Position numbers and translations under genes: made by a program
NCBI GenBank assembly: GCA_023079485.1
Contig: CM041085.1
Location: forward strand, 96,979,115-97,043,114
DNA: 64,000 bases
Source: Archilochus colubris
Lineage: Eukaryota > Chordata > Aves > Apodiformes > Trochilidae
Direction of reading: 5' to 3'
Notes under the pieces: generated by a model
Databases searched by the model: none
Seen by the model: only the letters and a program-made list of their open reading frames with translations
Told to the model about the DNA's origin: nothing
Shown: in pieces, positions 37,995-51,902 of the stretch
Layout of the letters: every line of letters starts with the position of its first letter
How positions within the stretch are numbered: the first letter of the stretch is position 1

Positions 37995-39784
37995 ATCAAT
38001 TGATTGCCTCTGATTAATGGAGCCTATTAACATCAGTTCCATTAAGTTCATACAAACCTTAATAGGTTTCTGCAATTGACTTAAAATTTAGAGAAAAGCA
38101 AGGCTTAAGAGTTTGAAGGTCACCTGAAGAGCTGCCTTGAAGTAAAATTGGTGATTGCCTCAAATTTATCATTAGTTTTGAGTATGTACAAGAATTAAGA
38201 AACAAACAGGTCCTTGGAGTTTCATTACTGTGTTGCCTGTGGTGAATTTTCTTCATTGCCTTTGGAGTCCAACTTAATCTTTCATAAAAGGATAAAGTTG
38301 CATCAGGATAGATTTCATTCAGGGTATTAACAAACTGGGATTCAGTGTGAAGAACATAAAAATTTGGTTTGCTAAGCCTGGCTTTCTCCTTGTCTTTCAT
38401 TTTGCCTCTGATGTGTTTTACTGGGAACTGAATTCCCAGAACATGATGAATCCAATTGGCAGCCAACTAAGCAAATTGGAGTGAAAAGAGTATGATCTTG
38501 CTTTGCAGGTCTAAACCAGCTGGGTTCATGGGTTTCTTTGCCAAAATAACATGTAAAAGTTTGGCCTTTGCTCTGTGTCTATGATCCAAAGTTAGAATGA
38601 GGTAGTGGTAAAGGTAGTAGTACTGTAGCTATTATTAAAGTATTTTTACTGTTAAACAGTACTGTGTCATGAATTAACTGGCATCGTTTGGCTACTCCCA
38701 CACTTCTAAGTTCTCTTCTCCCAACAATGAATTTGCTTGTTCTTCCCTTCCCCTTCATATATTTCACTTGCTAGTTATACTGTTACTGTCTTATGAGTAC
38801 AGCCTCATGGTTGGGATAGCCAGCTAGGTTCTCCTTTTGCATTGTATGTGATGTTCAGCAGCTTCTCACATCAGGTCAGGGCTGGCCATTTACCAGCACA
38901 CCATAATAACCCTGTCTCCTTTGGGGCTTTTGAGAAAGAGGTGAGCATCGTGCTCTGAATTTTGCTGTAAGGCCTTGGCAAGAGTGTTGCATCTGATTTT
39001 TAGCACTGTTTGCAAAAAGATACTGACAGAGGTTTTCCATGGGTACTGTGGACAGCTTGAAAGGAAAACAGGGCAGGAGGGATGAAAATAACATCCAGGA
39101 ACAATAAGTTCATGCTCAGAGAATAACAGGAAAGATATGGAAAAAAAGTGGCACACAAGCTACATATTCTTGTCCGTGAGTTTTTGCTCTTTTTATGAAC
39201 TAAAGAAGCTTTTTTTATTCTTCCAGTCTAAGGCCAAAATCATTTGAATTTTTAATGGACAGGGCAAAAAAAAAAGACCTTAAATTCTTAAATTCTTGTT
39301 ACAGCAAAAACTATTCATGTAAGACTACAGTGCAGTAAGACTACAGTGCAGTAAAGACTTCAAAGACTACAAATAGACATTGTTGAGAGAAATTATGAAG
39401 TATCCATTACTGGAGATCCTTAGATTAAGGATGCATTTTTAGAAACAAAATAGTTATCATGGTGTACTGCATTTTAGAGATAATAGTGTATGAAATTTCT
39501 CTGAAGCTCTTTTTCCACTCTGTTTTTTATAATTATATGTAATTCTAAGTAAGGAACTTTTCAGATATGAAGGTTTTTCAGACTGGTTTTAATAGCAGAA
39601 GAGCTGCCCCAGATATACCATGAGCATGTTCACTTGCTTTCATCCTGCAGAATAAAAGAAACCTGCACATACGCTTTTAAGATAATTTTTTTATCTTTCC
39701 CCATCCTCCTATTTTCTCAAAAACAAAACTATTTTTATCTATATTGTGTAGCAATAACATTGCTTTTTCCTAATAAATAAATAT
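37995..39784. other. Intron of SNTG2 between two CR1 copies
   Basis: Contains a 135-codon minus-strand open frame (38059-38466) without recognisable family and a small tandem repeat of AAGACTACAGTGCAGT near 39323. Otherwise featureless. Confidence 0.5.
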
Positions 39785-40253
39785 CTCAAGGAGATTGAGG
39801 TGCTAGAGCAGGTCCAGAGAAAAGCAAAGAGGCTGTGAAAGGATCCAGCACAAGTCCTGTGAGGAAGGGCTGCTGGGGCTGTTTAGTCTGGAGAAGAGGA
39901 GGCTCAGGGGAGACCTCATCACTCTCTACAACTCCCTGAAAGGAGGTTGGAGCCAGGGGCGGTTGGTCTCTTCTCCCAGGCAGCTACCAGTAAAACAAGA
40001 GGACATGGACTTAAGCTCTGCCAGGGGAGGTTTAGGTTGGATATTAGGAAAAAATTCTTTACAGAGAGGTGATCAGGCATTGGAATGGGCTGCCCAGGGA
40101 GGTGGTGGATTCTCTGTCCACAGAGGTTTTTAAGAAGAGACTGATGTGGCACTCAGTGCCATAGTCTGGTAACCACAGTGGAAGTGGATCAAGGGTTGGA
40201 CTTGATGATCTCAGAGGTCCTTTCCAACCTGGCTGATTCTATGATTCTATGAC
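39785..40253 (+). repeat. CR1 LINE 3' fragment
   Basis: It starts at GGAGATTGAGGTGCTAGAGC, includes TTTAGTCTGGAGAAGAGGAGGCTCAGGGGAG and ends with GAGGTCCTTTCCAACCTGGC and ATTCTATGATTCTATGA. It is very similar to the copy at 37325-37994 but with more frameshifts. Confidence 0.92.
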
Positions 40254-42240
40254 TTAGGTTAGTTTCAGACTACATGTTTATCCTACAGCTAGTTTCCAGG
40301 AGAAACTGCTGTTTAACATTTCCATGAGAAACTGCAATGGATGAATCTAAAAATACCAATGTTTTTATGCCAGCAACATACAGCAGTTGACTGGATCAAC
40401 AGATGTTTCCAGCATTGAGTGCACAAGCCAGTTCTGTCTTCAGAGAAGAATCATGGTCTCTGATTAAGCTGACTTACCAAGCTTCCCTTAGCTACTAGCC
40501 TATTAAAAATATTACTTACTCTTTTTTCCCCCTTTTCTTCATATATTTCTGCCTTGTGGATTGCGAGAAAGATTTTAGAGTGTATAATTTTCTGCACAAG
40601 CACCTGCTCTTCACAGCTTCTGGAATCGTTTGCTTTTCCATCTATTGTCACAGAGCTGTGATTTCACTGGACTACTACTACCACAAGATCAAGCCTTCTT
40701 CAGTATTACTATCTCATTAAAATTATATTGATGCATTTTTAAGCAGAGTTACCATTTTATTGATTGGGGTATAATTTGTAGAAGGATCCTGAGACTGAAT
40801 TTTCAAACTGATTCTCTTCTTTGAGGGTTGTTCTGCAGCAGCTATAACAAGCAGCTGTAGTTTGAAAGGTTTTCTTTTTTATTTTCCCAGACTACAGACA
40901 AAACAATTTAAGTCTTTATTTGGTGAACAGAAGAACAACAAATTGTTAGATGTACTTTACTGTTTTTGTAATATTGCTAAAAAATAACAAAGAGGTATAA
41001 GACCAAAGAACTGTGAAGGACCCAAATTTTCCTCTTTTATTTAGTTTGGTTAGTTCCTGTGGATAAATAGTACATCTCATTTAGTACTTGTAATATAAGA
41101 ATGCATAACCAGTAAGACAACTTACTGGTAACTGGCTTCAAGAGTGAGTATTGTGTTTTGCATCTCAACTTGACCAAGTAGGCTACATGGGAGCAGTTTA
41201 GTGATATCAGCCTAAATTTTCACAAAAAACCCCACAGAAAACAAGAAACCAAGTCTTGAGAATATACACAAATTCAGATACATACCTTTCTTCATAGTTC
41301 CCTTCAGGCTAGTATGGAGAGGCTGCTAATTGTGTCATTCAGACCATGCCTAGCTTGGGTGTATAATTTTCATTCTTGAGCAAAAGCTCATAAAACACTT
41401 GAATGGAATTTCTAGGTTCCTTTGTAGTTTCAAGAACATTTTGTTTTGAATAGTAGCCATTCTGACATAACAAAATGCACTTGATGTATATTTGAAAACC
41501 ATTAATGTAATGCATTAAAATGTCTAGCATTCCCATTTTTTTCTTTGTTTTGTTTAGTTAACAAATACCTATGTGAAAGGAATAAGGATTTTTTTCCTCA
41601 AAAATAGTATTTTTCAAAAAATGCAGTTTACCACTTGATTTGGAAAGACCAAAAAAACACATTACTTAAGCTACCTCAGGATGTACTTCTCTTTGCTCTC
41701 TTAATTATGTGTTGTTCCATTGTGCTTCATGGTACAACACTGGCTCTTAACTTGCAGGCCAAGTTGGCTTCTGTTGTAGATTCTTATCCCACCTTAATTG
41801 CATAAGCGTACCCATCTGTTGAGATGTTTCCTACATCAGAGATCTACTTGATTTTCTTTCTTCATTTCCCCCTGGAGTGTTTTGCATCATTGACTTTTCA
41901 TAACTATTTAACTAAAAGTACTGCATAAAAACTGTACTGCTTTATTAAAAGTAGCACGTTTCCAGTCATTGCAGCATCTAATGCTTTATTGCTGTAGGAA
42001 AACAATAAGTGCAAATAAGAATTTTCATTTGTCTGCTATGATTGGATTACACTTTGTTAGTGACTTGTTTTATCTCCTCATAATGAGTGTGATTGCTCAT
42101 TTTATTCCCACAGGAACTTTTGGAAAGTGTATTAGAACATGTTATAGACTTAATAATACATCAATGATGTATGGGTAATTTTCCATACAGTTTTGAACAG
42201 CAGTCTCAAATTGATTATGCAGTATGGGAATAAAGTGGTG
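40254..42240. other. Intron of SNTG2; nothing recognised
   Basis: AT-rich sequence, no exon or repeat recognised. Confidence 0.6.
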
Positions 42241-43400
42241 AATCATAGAATCATAGAACTTTCAGGTTTCCAAGGGACCTTTAAGATCGTCTAGTTCCAA
42301 CCCCCCCTGCCATGGGCAGGGATACCTCCCACTAGCTCAGATTGCTCAGAACTCTGTCCAGCCCGGCCTTAAAAACTTCCAGGGATGGGGCTTCCACGAC
42401 CTCTCTGGGCAACCTGTTCCAGTGTCTTACCACCCTCATGGTGAAGAACTTCTTTCTAACATCCAGTCTAAATCTTCCCATCTCTAGTTTGAATCCATTC
42501 CCCCTAGTCCTGTCACTGCCTGACATCCTAAAAAATCCCTCACCAGCATTCTTGTAGCCCCCTTCAGATACTGGAAGGTTACAATAAGGTGTCCTTGGAA
42601 CCTTCTCCTCCCCAGACTGAGTAACCCCAACTCTCTCAGTCTGTCTTCATAGGAGAGGTGCTCCAGCCCTCTGATCATCCTTGTGGCCCTTCTCTGGACA
42701 CACTCCAGCATGTCCATGGCTTCCTTGTAACAGGGGCTCCAGAACTGGATGCAGTACTCCAGGTGGAGTCTCATGAGAGCAGATTAGAGGGGGAGAATCA
42801 CTTCCCTTGGCCTCCTGGCCACGCTTCTCTCGATGCAGCCGAGGCTCTGGTCAGCTTCTGGGCTGCAAGTGTACACTGATGGATCATGCTGAACTTCTCA
42901 TCCACCAGCACTCCTAAGTCCTCAGGGCTGTTCTCAAGTCACTTTCCAGCCTATATCAGTGCTTGGGATTGCCCCGACCTACATGCAGGACCTTGCACTT
43001 GAACTTGTCTTGTTGAACTTCATTCATGAGGTTGGCATGGGCTCACGTCTCCAGCCTGTCAAGGTCCCTCTGGATGGCATCCCTTCCCTCAAGGTTTCAG
43101 CTGCACCACACACCTTGGTGTCATCAGAGAATTTGCTTAGAGTGCACTCAATGTCAACATTCATATCACCAACAAAGATGTTAAACAGGACTGGTCCCAA
43201 CACTGGTCCTTGAGGGACTCCACTTGTCACTGGTCTCCATGTGGACACTGACCCATTGACAGCCACTCTTTGGGTGTGGCCATCAAGCCAGTTGTTAATC
43301 CACCGAATGATCCATCCATCGAACCCATGTTTTACCAGCTTGGAGACCAAGCTGTCATGTGGGACAGTGTTGAAGGCTTTACTCAGGTACAGGTAAATAA
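42241..43400 (-). repeat. CR1 LINE fragment: RT domain to 3' end
   Basis: The plus strand starts AATCATAGAATCATAGAAC, the inverted 3' tail. On the minus strand, 43024-43350 encodes an RT segment with [34 protein letters not shown] and KFSDDTK. The usual active-site Ala before DD is Ser here. The ORF2 C-terminus follows ([48 protein letters not shown]). Stops and frameshifts separate the pieces, so it is inactive. Confidence 0.93.
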
Positions 43401-45279
43401 CAAGAAATACTGAGAATGTAATGTAAAGTAAAGAAATGTAAATAAGTAAAAAGAATGCTAAGTAAAAAAAGGCAAGTAAGAGAAATGCTGAGGATGGGAC
43501 AGTTTGTAGTGTTATGCCTTATGAGAACACCTTCAAACTTTAAGTGGCAGGTTTCAACCCAAACAACAGAACAGAACAGAAATCATGGGACTTATATTCC
43601 CACCCACTTACTGAGCCCCAGTTAAAATGTCAGTGGCCTATCTATGGACCACAAGCAGCCAAGTTATGAATTGGAACAATTCCATGCAGATTTTTGTTGA
43701 AATAATTATTTTTCTCCATTTCTGTGGTTTAAATGACCATAAAATAAACTGGTCAGTAAGTAATATGTGTGGAAATAAAGTAAAACATTATATTACATGT
43801 TTTAAAAGATGCATAATTTTATTATTTATTATTTATAATTGTATTATTTTCTTCCTAAATGTATATATATACTAAGACTTCAGTCAGTATTTTGCAGCAA
43901 TACTTCTCTCCAAATTCTAAAGTGATTTACAAACGTGTTACTTTTTGACTATTTTTGTTCATATTTTCATTTTTTGAAAATAGAAGAAGTTAATGAAAGT
44001 GTTCATTTTATAGATGTATTTTAGGAAGTTCAGGAAATGCTGCAGCATTTTGTTTACTAGCACTTTTAATATTAGGTAAGTGATGGTGCTAGAACACAAA
44101 CCATAATCTTAGGATTTGAAAAAAAGATTGGAATGGTTTGGTTTGGTTGGGTTGGGTGTGGTTTTTTTGTTTGTTTTTTTTTTTTTTATGGCATTGAACT
44201 ATTATATAATAGCTACCTTTTCCAGATAAGTTTTGGGTGATTTTTGTAAAGTAGAAAACAGCAGACCCTTATTTCTAATTTCTACTGTGAGTTATATAAT
44301 TGTTTCCTTGTTCCACAAGTTATGTTGACAATGCAAAGCTAAGTAATATTTTAAAAATTGAAATTGAAAATTTGAGTACCTGTTTCCAGTGTTCCTCTTA
44401 TTCTATACAAAATGAAGCCTAGAATATTTAAGTTTGTTAGTTTTTGGGTAACAACATTCGTTATATTCTACTGTCACACTATGGCATTATACTTTTATAA
44501 ATTTGTGTTTTTCTCAAAACAAGAAGCATGCAGCTTTACTTCATAATTTTTTTAATTAATTTATCTAAATATAAAGACATGCTCATTTCATGGGAGTTGG
44601 ACTAGATGACCCTTAAAGGTCCCTCTCAACCCAACACATTCTATTATGATTCTATGTATGATAATGCCGTGAGAGCAAAGTTGTTAACAAATGAGTTTGC
44701 CATCTGATTCTATGAGAGCATAAATAATCATGCTATAACGTGTATGTAAAAGAAAGTATAAAATTTCTGAAAGATAATCAGTCTGACGAGAACACTTTGT
44801 TAACAGTGGCAGATATAAGCATACAGAAAACTGATTTCATATAAATGTATTTTATCTCGTTCAGATGTATTTCCGTAGCAATACATGTAACAGAAATTTC
44901 AGTGTGTCCCTGTGTTGACTGTGTTATAGATAGGATCATGGATTTTTATAAACTACTGGCTGAACTATTTCAGTAGACATAGGTTTTCTGATGGCTCAAG
45001 TGAGAGTCTGCTGAGACAAATATAAGTGGTTTTTTAAATTGAGATTATTTTAGAAAAAATTCAGACATCCTGTACTGTAAGTTTAAGTCTCTTCAAGGAC
45101 ACACTGGTGTGATACCATCCGCCACTACAGGAGTGTTAAGAAGACAAATGTGAAGAAGTGGATGATGCATCCTATCCTTATATTAGCACTCTTCCTTGTG
45201 AAAAGACCTGACCTATTCAGATATATATTATTCTCCACTGAAAAACAGAACTTTAGTTTTCAATTATTTTCCTTTACAG
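43401..45279. other. Intron of SNTG2
   Basis: AT-rich, with a G/T-rich tract at 44130-44190 (GGTTTGGTTTGGTTGGGTTGG followed by a T run) and the CR1 tail at 44597. Ends in TTATTTTCCTTTACAG. Confidence 0.6.
44597..44658 (+). repeat. CR1 LINE 3' tail
   Basis: A very short tail: GGAGTTGGACTAGATGACCC, AAAGGTCCCTCTCAACCCAAC, then ATTCTATTATGATTCTATG. Confidence 0.85.
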
Positions 45280-45396
45280 GTCATACATATGGGATGGGTA
45301 AATGAGAGACTTGAAGGAACTGATTCATCTCAGCTCTACAAATCCAAGTTTCTGGCACTGAAAGGCTCATCCTTCTACATTTTCAGCACTCCTCCG
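45280..45396 (+). CDS. SNTG2: SNTG2 exon: N-terminal strands of PH2
   Basis: This 117-nt exon (39 codons, phase 0 at both ends) has acceptor CTTTACAG and donor GTAAAG. It begins VIHMGWVNERLEG, the first strand of PH2, and goes on to KFLALKGSSFYIFSTPP, the two-strand hairpin typical of PH domains. The spacing with the following exon (DWVRAEKIYNL) fits a continuous PH2 fold. Confidence 0.95.
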
Positions 45397-48300
45397 GTAA
45401 AGAAATAATATTTTTGTGACATGTTCATTGTAAATGGGACCTGTTTGTTATATCTGGGGCTTTTTGTCTTACCACGGTGAAATTGTCAGATGAGATTTTA
45501 GAAGAAGTTAAAGCCATAGGTGCCACTGAATTTCAATGAGTATTTAACCTTTTTCAAGGTCCTCTGAAAATCTTACCATACCTGGATAGTTCAAAGATTT
45601 CTTAACAGGGAGGAAGTATTTTAATTTTAAAACTTGTCAGGTTCAGATTTCTCTCTGGTTGTTTAGACCCAGTATTTCTTAGCTTATTTATTCCAAGGTT
45701 TTCAGCAGATGTAATGAGGTGGTAGTTACTTTGTTGTCTTAAAGACAAGATATATCATTAAATACACCATGCATACTATTCCTAGATGTTTCTGGAGTTT
45801 GCATACAGGAAAGGGATTAAGCTGTTACAGAGAATCCAGAGCTAAGTGTACAATTTAAACAAATTACAACATCTTGCCTTGTTAATTTACACAGTAACAA
45901 GAATTCTATTGCACTAGAAACTACTTAAATAATACTTCTCGTAAAAAAAACCTTAAAAAATTAATTTAAAGAAATCAAACAGAAATGGAGAATTTTATAC
46001 TCCTAAAAAGTGACCCATGCTTACCACATGGTAGGTTTTTTATCCTATATTTTTTTTCTCCAGAAGACCTTTGCTTTAAACAAATCAAAAATAGTGAAAT
46101 GTCTTTTTGGTCCTGAATTGAGTCAGTGGTCTCAGTCTACCTCTGGTGTTTTAACCTTTTCCCCAGTTACCACAGGTTCTGCTGGCTTCAAATGTCAGCA
46201 TGATGTTTTCTTTGTTATCTCACAAGGTTCCTCTTCAGGAGATTAATTAAGGTATGCAAGCTACAGTCTTCTTATCTCAGTCCTGTGACTCTTGAAGACT
46301 GTTTTAAAGGCTTCTGGTCGTCCTCAAAAGTCTCCTTTTACGCTAGTGTAGACCACCCCATTCCAAGAAGTTTTGTTTCAGGGATAAGTTTCTGTGAATG
46401 TTTGTTGGAGATGTTTATGGGTACAGCTCAGGGAGTCTCCAGCCTCTTGTCCTTGCCAAGTTCTTTCTCTTATCACTGCACACCCCACCCCCAGCAAATG
46501 GCTCTTTTTCTTGGGGGACCACAAGTTCAGAGGAGTGTCTACTCCTGAGTAGAGGAGTAGACTTCAGAGGAGTGACTACTACCTGGCTGGACCTGTCCCT
46601 TCATTTGGTCTCCTACACAAGTAATATTCTGTTTATACTCCATTTCAACAATCACTTGGATGGCATTTCCAAAAATTTATGAGCTTTGGCATAAAAGTAA
46701 GTATCAAGAATATGTGATTAGCAGTGGATTGTTTTTTTGCATACATAAAGTGGCTTGTCTGACTGTGTGGAAGAAATGTATAGATTTCATTTACAAATTC
46801 CTGTATCAGAATTGTGACATATTACAGAAAAGTGTGCATGTGAAAAGCACCATTGCACAAGTAAAAATTATTTTTGTGTCAATGTTAATATGCAAGCAGT
46901 ATTACATTACATTCTAAAAACATGATAGATTCCTGTCTAATTTTAGACCTTGAAAAGATTCTGAATTCTTATCCTTGAAGAAACTAGAGAGATATTATTC
47001 AAATTTGTTATTCAAAAGAAAACTTCTCTTCATGTCATTGAAAATTTCTAGAAAATTGAAATATTTTAGCTATGAAATATATGCTATGAGTAGAGCAGGT
47101 TTGTACTGTTTGATTTTTTGTGTCTTCCTTGTAGCTCAACATGGTTTTTTTTTTAACTCGGGTCTTAAGGCAGCCCTGTCTCTGGAGGTGTTTTCTTAGC
47201 TTGAATTGCATAACTATCCTTTTCAACATGATTAAATAAATAGTGCTGAAGTGGTTTATGCAAAGGCAGTTAGGTAATTGCTGTTTATGCTGCTTCTACT
47301 TTTAAGAAAAGTAAGAGAAATAGTTCCACCTTTGAAAAACATTGCAGTAAAGAAAAGCTTCCATAATACAATTAGCACATGAGCAGTGCTTTGAATGTTA
47401 GTTAGATAGTTCTGCTATGTAAAGTCTAAATACTTTGTATCTATCTATATTGCAAATTACAGTCAATGTAACGTATTAAGAAATAGGTGGGGGTGAGTTG
47501 GAGGGCATAGACCTGAGAGTGAATGGTTCTGGTGAACTTTCTGACATAAAAGTCTCCATTTATTTGTTCATATATTTGCTTGAATCTGACTGCTCTTTTA
47601 ATACGTGTTTTGGACCATCAAGTTTTGGTTGTTTTGGATGTCTTCAGGCTTCATAAACTGCTATATCATAGTTCATCTCAAGACCATATCTTTCATTAAT
47701 TGGTTTTAGTGATATTTGGCTATGTCTTTTGAAGAATGAATTAAGAGACCAGTGAAATGAATTACACTTGTCCTAAAAGTATTTCATCTTTGCCTTTTTA
47801 GTACTTCTGTGTTGGTTGGATGCTCCTGCTTAATTGTCCGATAATGCAGCAGTCACCGTATTCCATTAGTAAACAATAAATATATTATCCTTTTTTTTTC
47901 TTCTTCTTGAGTTTTACTCTTTAAATGTAAGCAGTTTTTTTAAATAAAATATTTGGGTAGGTGGAAAGGCACTGAAGTTCTGGAATCTGATTCAGAATAT
48001 ATAGAGATAGAGAACATGTTTTATGTTCCCTTTTACTTTAGTGATTTTTGGAGTGTGATTCACTTTTACATGCACCCCATCTTTATTTCTCATATTTAGT
48101 TCATCTTTTAGTTCCAATCTCTGAATAGATATGGAAATCTTTAATTCCTATTTTATAATATAAGCTAGGGAGTAACTTTTTTTCAGTTTGTTGTTGACTA
48201 CATTTATGTCAACAAATGTCAGTAAATGAATTTAGCTTTATTGCTTTCTCTCTTATTTGAAAGAAAAATTATAACACAAACCTGAAAAGCTAATTACATG

Positions 48301-51300
48301 TGGAATATAAGCCTGAAGTGGTGCTCAGATAGCTTGGTTTAAGTAACACTAGACTTTAGTAATTTATTTTCAGAAATCCACCGTAGTGCCTGTTTTTAAA
48401 ACACAAGGAACACACAGAAACTCACGCTGAAGTAGAAAGTACTTTTGCAATACTTAGAACTTTTGAAACTCTTTTGTAGCCCTTATTTCAGTCTCTCATT
48501 ATGGAGTTAAAGTTGTAACTTTAGGTGCCTGCATTTAAAGGACTGAAACATCCTTTAAAGGAAATGGATGATGTTGAACTTTTTGTGAACTTTTCTGGTT
48601 CTTTCCAGCTGATTCATTGACTAGAAATATATTTCTGATTTTTTTTAAAGCAATGCAGTCTATAACAATAACATTTTAAACTTAAACATAATATGATAGT
48701 TCTGAGAAAACTAAAAACCATGTCAGTTTTTTTGTTTGGACTCTCATATCTCTTTGTAGTCTATTTGCTTCCCCTCCTTAAAATCCCTCTCAACATAGTG
48801 TTTGTGTTCTCCAGATGCCCTTGCACTCTATGATATTCAGACAGTTTCACCCTTGGCTTTAAGTATAGAAGCCTTTCTCCAAATACACAGTAAAAGAAAA
48901 TCTTGGCTTATATAGTTGCTGTCAGTGATCATCATCAGTAGAGTATCTCTGCTGACAAAGTCATAGTAGGTTGTAGAGAGTCAAAGGATGGAAGAGATGA
49001 ACAGGATAATGGGGAGAAGGCTAAACTATTCAGAGTGAATTTTTATGGCACAGCAGTGTCACCATTGTAGCATCATTAATAGCAGCAAAAAACAAAAGAA
49101 AACAGACACAAAACCAAACCAAACAAAACCCCACACACACACACACAAAAACTCCCAAACAAAACAAACAAACAAACAAAAAAAACCCAAACCAACCAAC
49201 CAAGCAAAAAACAAACCAAAACTCAGGAGCTTAAATTAATCTTCAGGAATCAAAATAAAGAATATGAGCAAATGAAAGTTCAGTCATGTCACAACAGCTT
49301 TTAGGTTACAGCTTGTGTCACTAAACTCGTTTCACAAACAGCAGATTAAGTCAGTGCTTATGCTTCTGTATCTTGTCTAACCAGAAACAGGAAAGAAGGA
49401 TCCTCCTGCTTTTAACTGAGATTGAAAATAATATTCCCTTTCAAGAAATTCAAGCCCAGATAATGAACTAGCCACCATTTTAGGCTATATACCTTGTTTT
49501 GCAGGAAGCATGAGGATTACTTTTGAGGATTGACAGTAATGGGTCAAAACCTGTATTATTTAATTACTTTCTTTTCAAAACAGCTAAGGACTTTCAGTAC
49601 TTGCTCTGTGTGAGCATGTTGAAATGATAAATATTTCTGTATTAATTGGTTTTATAATCCCTCACTTTCCATTTTTTTAAACTTGTAATATTGCTTACTC
49701 CAGGCAATAATTTGAACAAAACTCAAAATATTAAATAAATAACTAGAAGGAAAGAAGTAACAGAAATCTAAATGTTGGAAATGTGTGACTCTAAAGACTG
49801 CAACATTTTATGAAGGGTGGCAGTACAGGTGTAGTATCTAAAAATCCTATAAATTAATTTTCTAAACCAGCTAATGTTACTTACATTTAACAAAGTTCTT
49901 TTAAAGTGGTACTAAGTACTTTTAAAGGTATCTTTGTAATGTTTTGAGCTTTAATTTATTATGAATTGCTTTAACATATTCTACTGCATGCATTGTATCC
50001 AAGTGATGTTTGTCGTTTGATTATTAAACATAAAAACTGTCAAATGGAGAACCCTAGAATAGAAGTCCCTTTATATCGCAAAAAGATGTAGTGACAGAGT
50101 ATTCTCTTCTAGAGGTCTTAAGTTCCATTTGCAATAGATGATTCATCTCATCTACATTTAATCATCTAGAAGTTAAAATCTAATCTAAATTTAGAAAACC
50201 TGGGAGAAAAGTGCTGCCTTTTTCCTTAATTTTTGTCTTAATTTTCTTATTTCCATTATCTTGGAATTATTTGTAGTTTATTAAGAATTAGATTAAGTTT
50301 TTTAAATTAGATTTTTCTGATATCTAAATTTACATAGGATGCTTTCCACACTAAGACAGATCTCAGTGAATTCTAAAACACTGCTTTGAAGCCCAAAGCT
50401 GTGAAGTCTACTTGATAATAACATTCATTAGCTTAAATTGGAGTGGATATAGGAGGATGTAAGATTATAAAGAAATTAACAAATTCACATTACTCTTCCA
50501 ACAGCACTCCGAAATAATATTTAATTACCAGAGGAAGCTACATCAGTCTGCTCCTAAGTGTTCTAGCAGTTTGGATTTTCACCATTTTATTACCATTGTA
50601 CTTAATGGTTTAGAATTTTAGAAGGTCTGGAAAATCAACTTAAAAGTTTTTTTTTAAAAAAAATCATGTGGTTTATAATGAACATTAGAAACAAGGTTGG
50701 TTGTTATAGGTGAACTATATGTTAGTGTGAATACAGAGAAAAGAATGTTATTGAATTTCATAGATTTTCTCCAGTTAAGTTTCATCCACAGATGCCAGAT
50801 GTTTTACAGACAAATTTTGCTTTACCTAAATGATTGAATTTCATTTTTTTACTTTTTCATTTTGGGAGAGTGGCAGGAAAAGGAAAAATTGCACCTGCCC
50901 TAGTATTTTAAAGTATCCAAGTTGCTATTATAGTCCCCAAACTCTTATTTCCATATTTTAAAACCTTAGAGTTACAATTTGGTCAGGTTCTTCATACTTC
51001 TGTATAGCCATTCCTGTGCATTCACCATGAGCCAGGATTTTGCTCTGAAATATACAAACAAAATATTATCTATTCCCCTTGTATTTTTCCTCTTTATAGG
51101 TTTTGGGGTTTTTCCCCCTTGAATTATATAGTCTATGTACTGTTTTCAAAAGTAAACATATATTCACATTATATCATGAACTAGAATTTAGGGAAAGACT
51201 TCAAGTATCATTCTAACTGTCAAATTTTAAAAGTCTGTCATGTCAACAGGATAAAGTAATGAAATCAAAAGAAAACAAAAAATCTATTTACCTATTCATT

Positions 51301-51830
51301 ATTAAGCACATAGTTGACATTCTTCATAATGTCAAATATTTGTCACATAGTCCTTTTCAGTTTTTAATATAAATATGAATATATTGATGCCATTGCATAT
51401 ATAAACTCAAGTATGAATTTAAGAATGCATCTTGGTCTGCTGATTGTAAGATTGTTTTAAATTGAGATATGAAGGTGGAAGGGTCTGGGTTTTGAGACAC
51501 TGGGTTCTCTGTATTAGCATATTGAAAAATAAAAATCCTTATGTATGTTACTCACCACGGAAATTAAAAAGAGATTTCCATAATACTTCAGTAGTAAGGG
51601 TGAAAAAATAAATGAAATTATTTAATACCTTTTAATTGTGGTAAAACTACTGTAGATGCTTTATGTGTAAAACTTGAATATTCAACAGTGTATTCTAAAT
51701 GGTTATTAAATATAGTAATGTGCCAATATTTAGATGATCCAGTAGAATATTGATGGGAAACAATTTTTTTCATCTGTATGTGATTTTAGAATAAATAATG
51801 TATTGTTAATATTTTCTTTTGGTGTTACAG
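45397..51830. other. Intron of SNTG2
   Basis: AT-rich; holds the A/C-rich tract at 49087 and a short repeated motif GAGGAGTGTCTACT/GAGGAGTGACTACT near 46530-46590. Ends in TTTTCTTTTGGTGTTACAG. Confidence 0.6.
49087..49219. repeat. A/C-rich low-complexity tract
   Basis: It consists of AAACC/AAACA/ACAC units, including ACACACACACAC and AACAAACAAACAAACAAA. The Lys/Gln/Thr/Pro-rich frame across it is an artefact of composition. Confidence 0.9.
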
Positions 51831-51902
51831 GTAAGCACATTAGACTGGGTACGAGCTGAAAAAATATATAACCTCTGTGAGGTGCTATTTAAAATTCACA
51901 AG
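51831..51902 (+). CDS. SNTG2: SNTG2 exon: middle of PH2
   Basis: This 72-nt exon (24 codons, phase 0 at both ends) encodes VSTLDWVRAEKIYNLCEVLF then KIHK. The acceptor is GTGTTACAG and the donor GTAGGT. The exon itself opens with GTAAGC, a good donor consensus, so the acceptor is directly followed by a donor-like sequence. The peptide is the central PH2 segment; the TxDWxRAEK pattern is shared across gamma-syntrophins. Confidence 0.94.

Noticed and set aside
38059..38466. A 135-codon minus-strand open frame
   Set aside because: In 128 kb of AT-rich six-frame sequence I roughly expect about one frame this long by chance. It has no recognisable motif, repeat family or splice context.
49045..49239. 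Lys/Gln/Thr-rich 64-residue frame
   Set aside because: It is a translation of the A/C-rich low-complexity tract.
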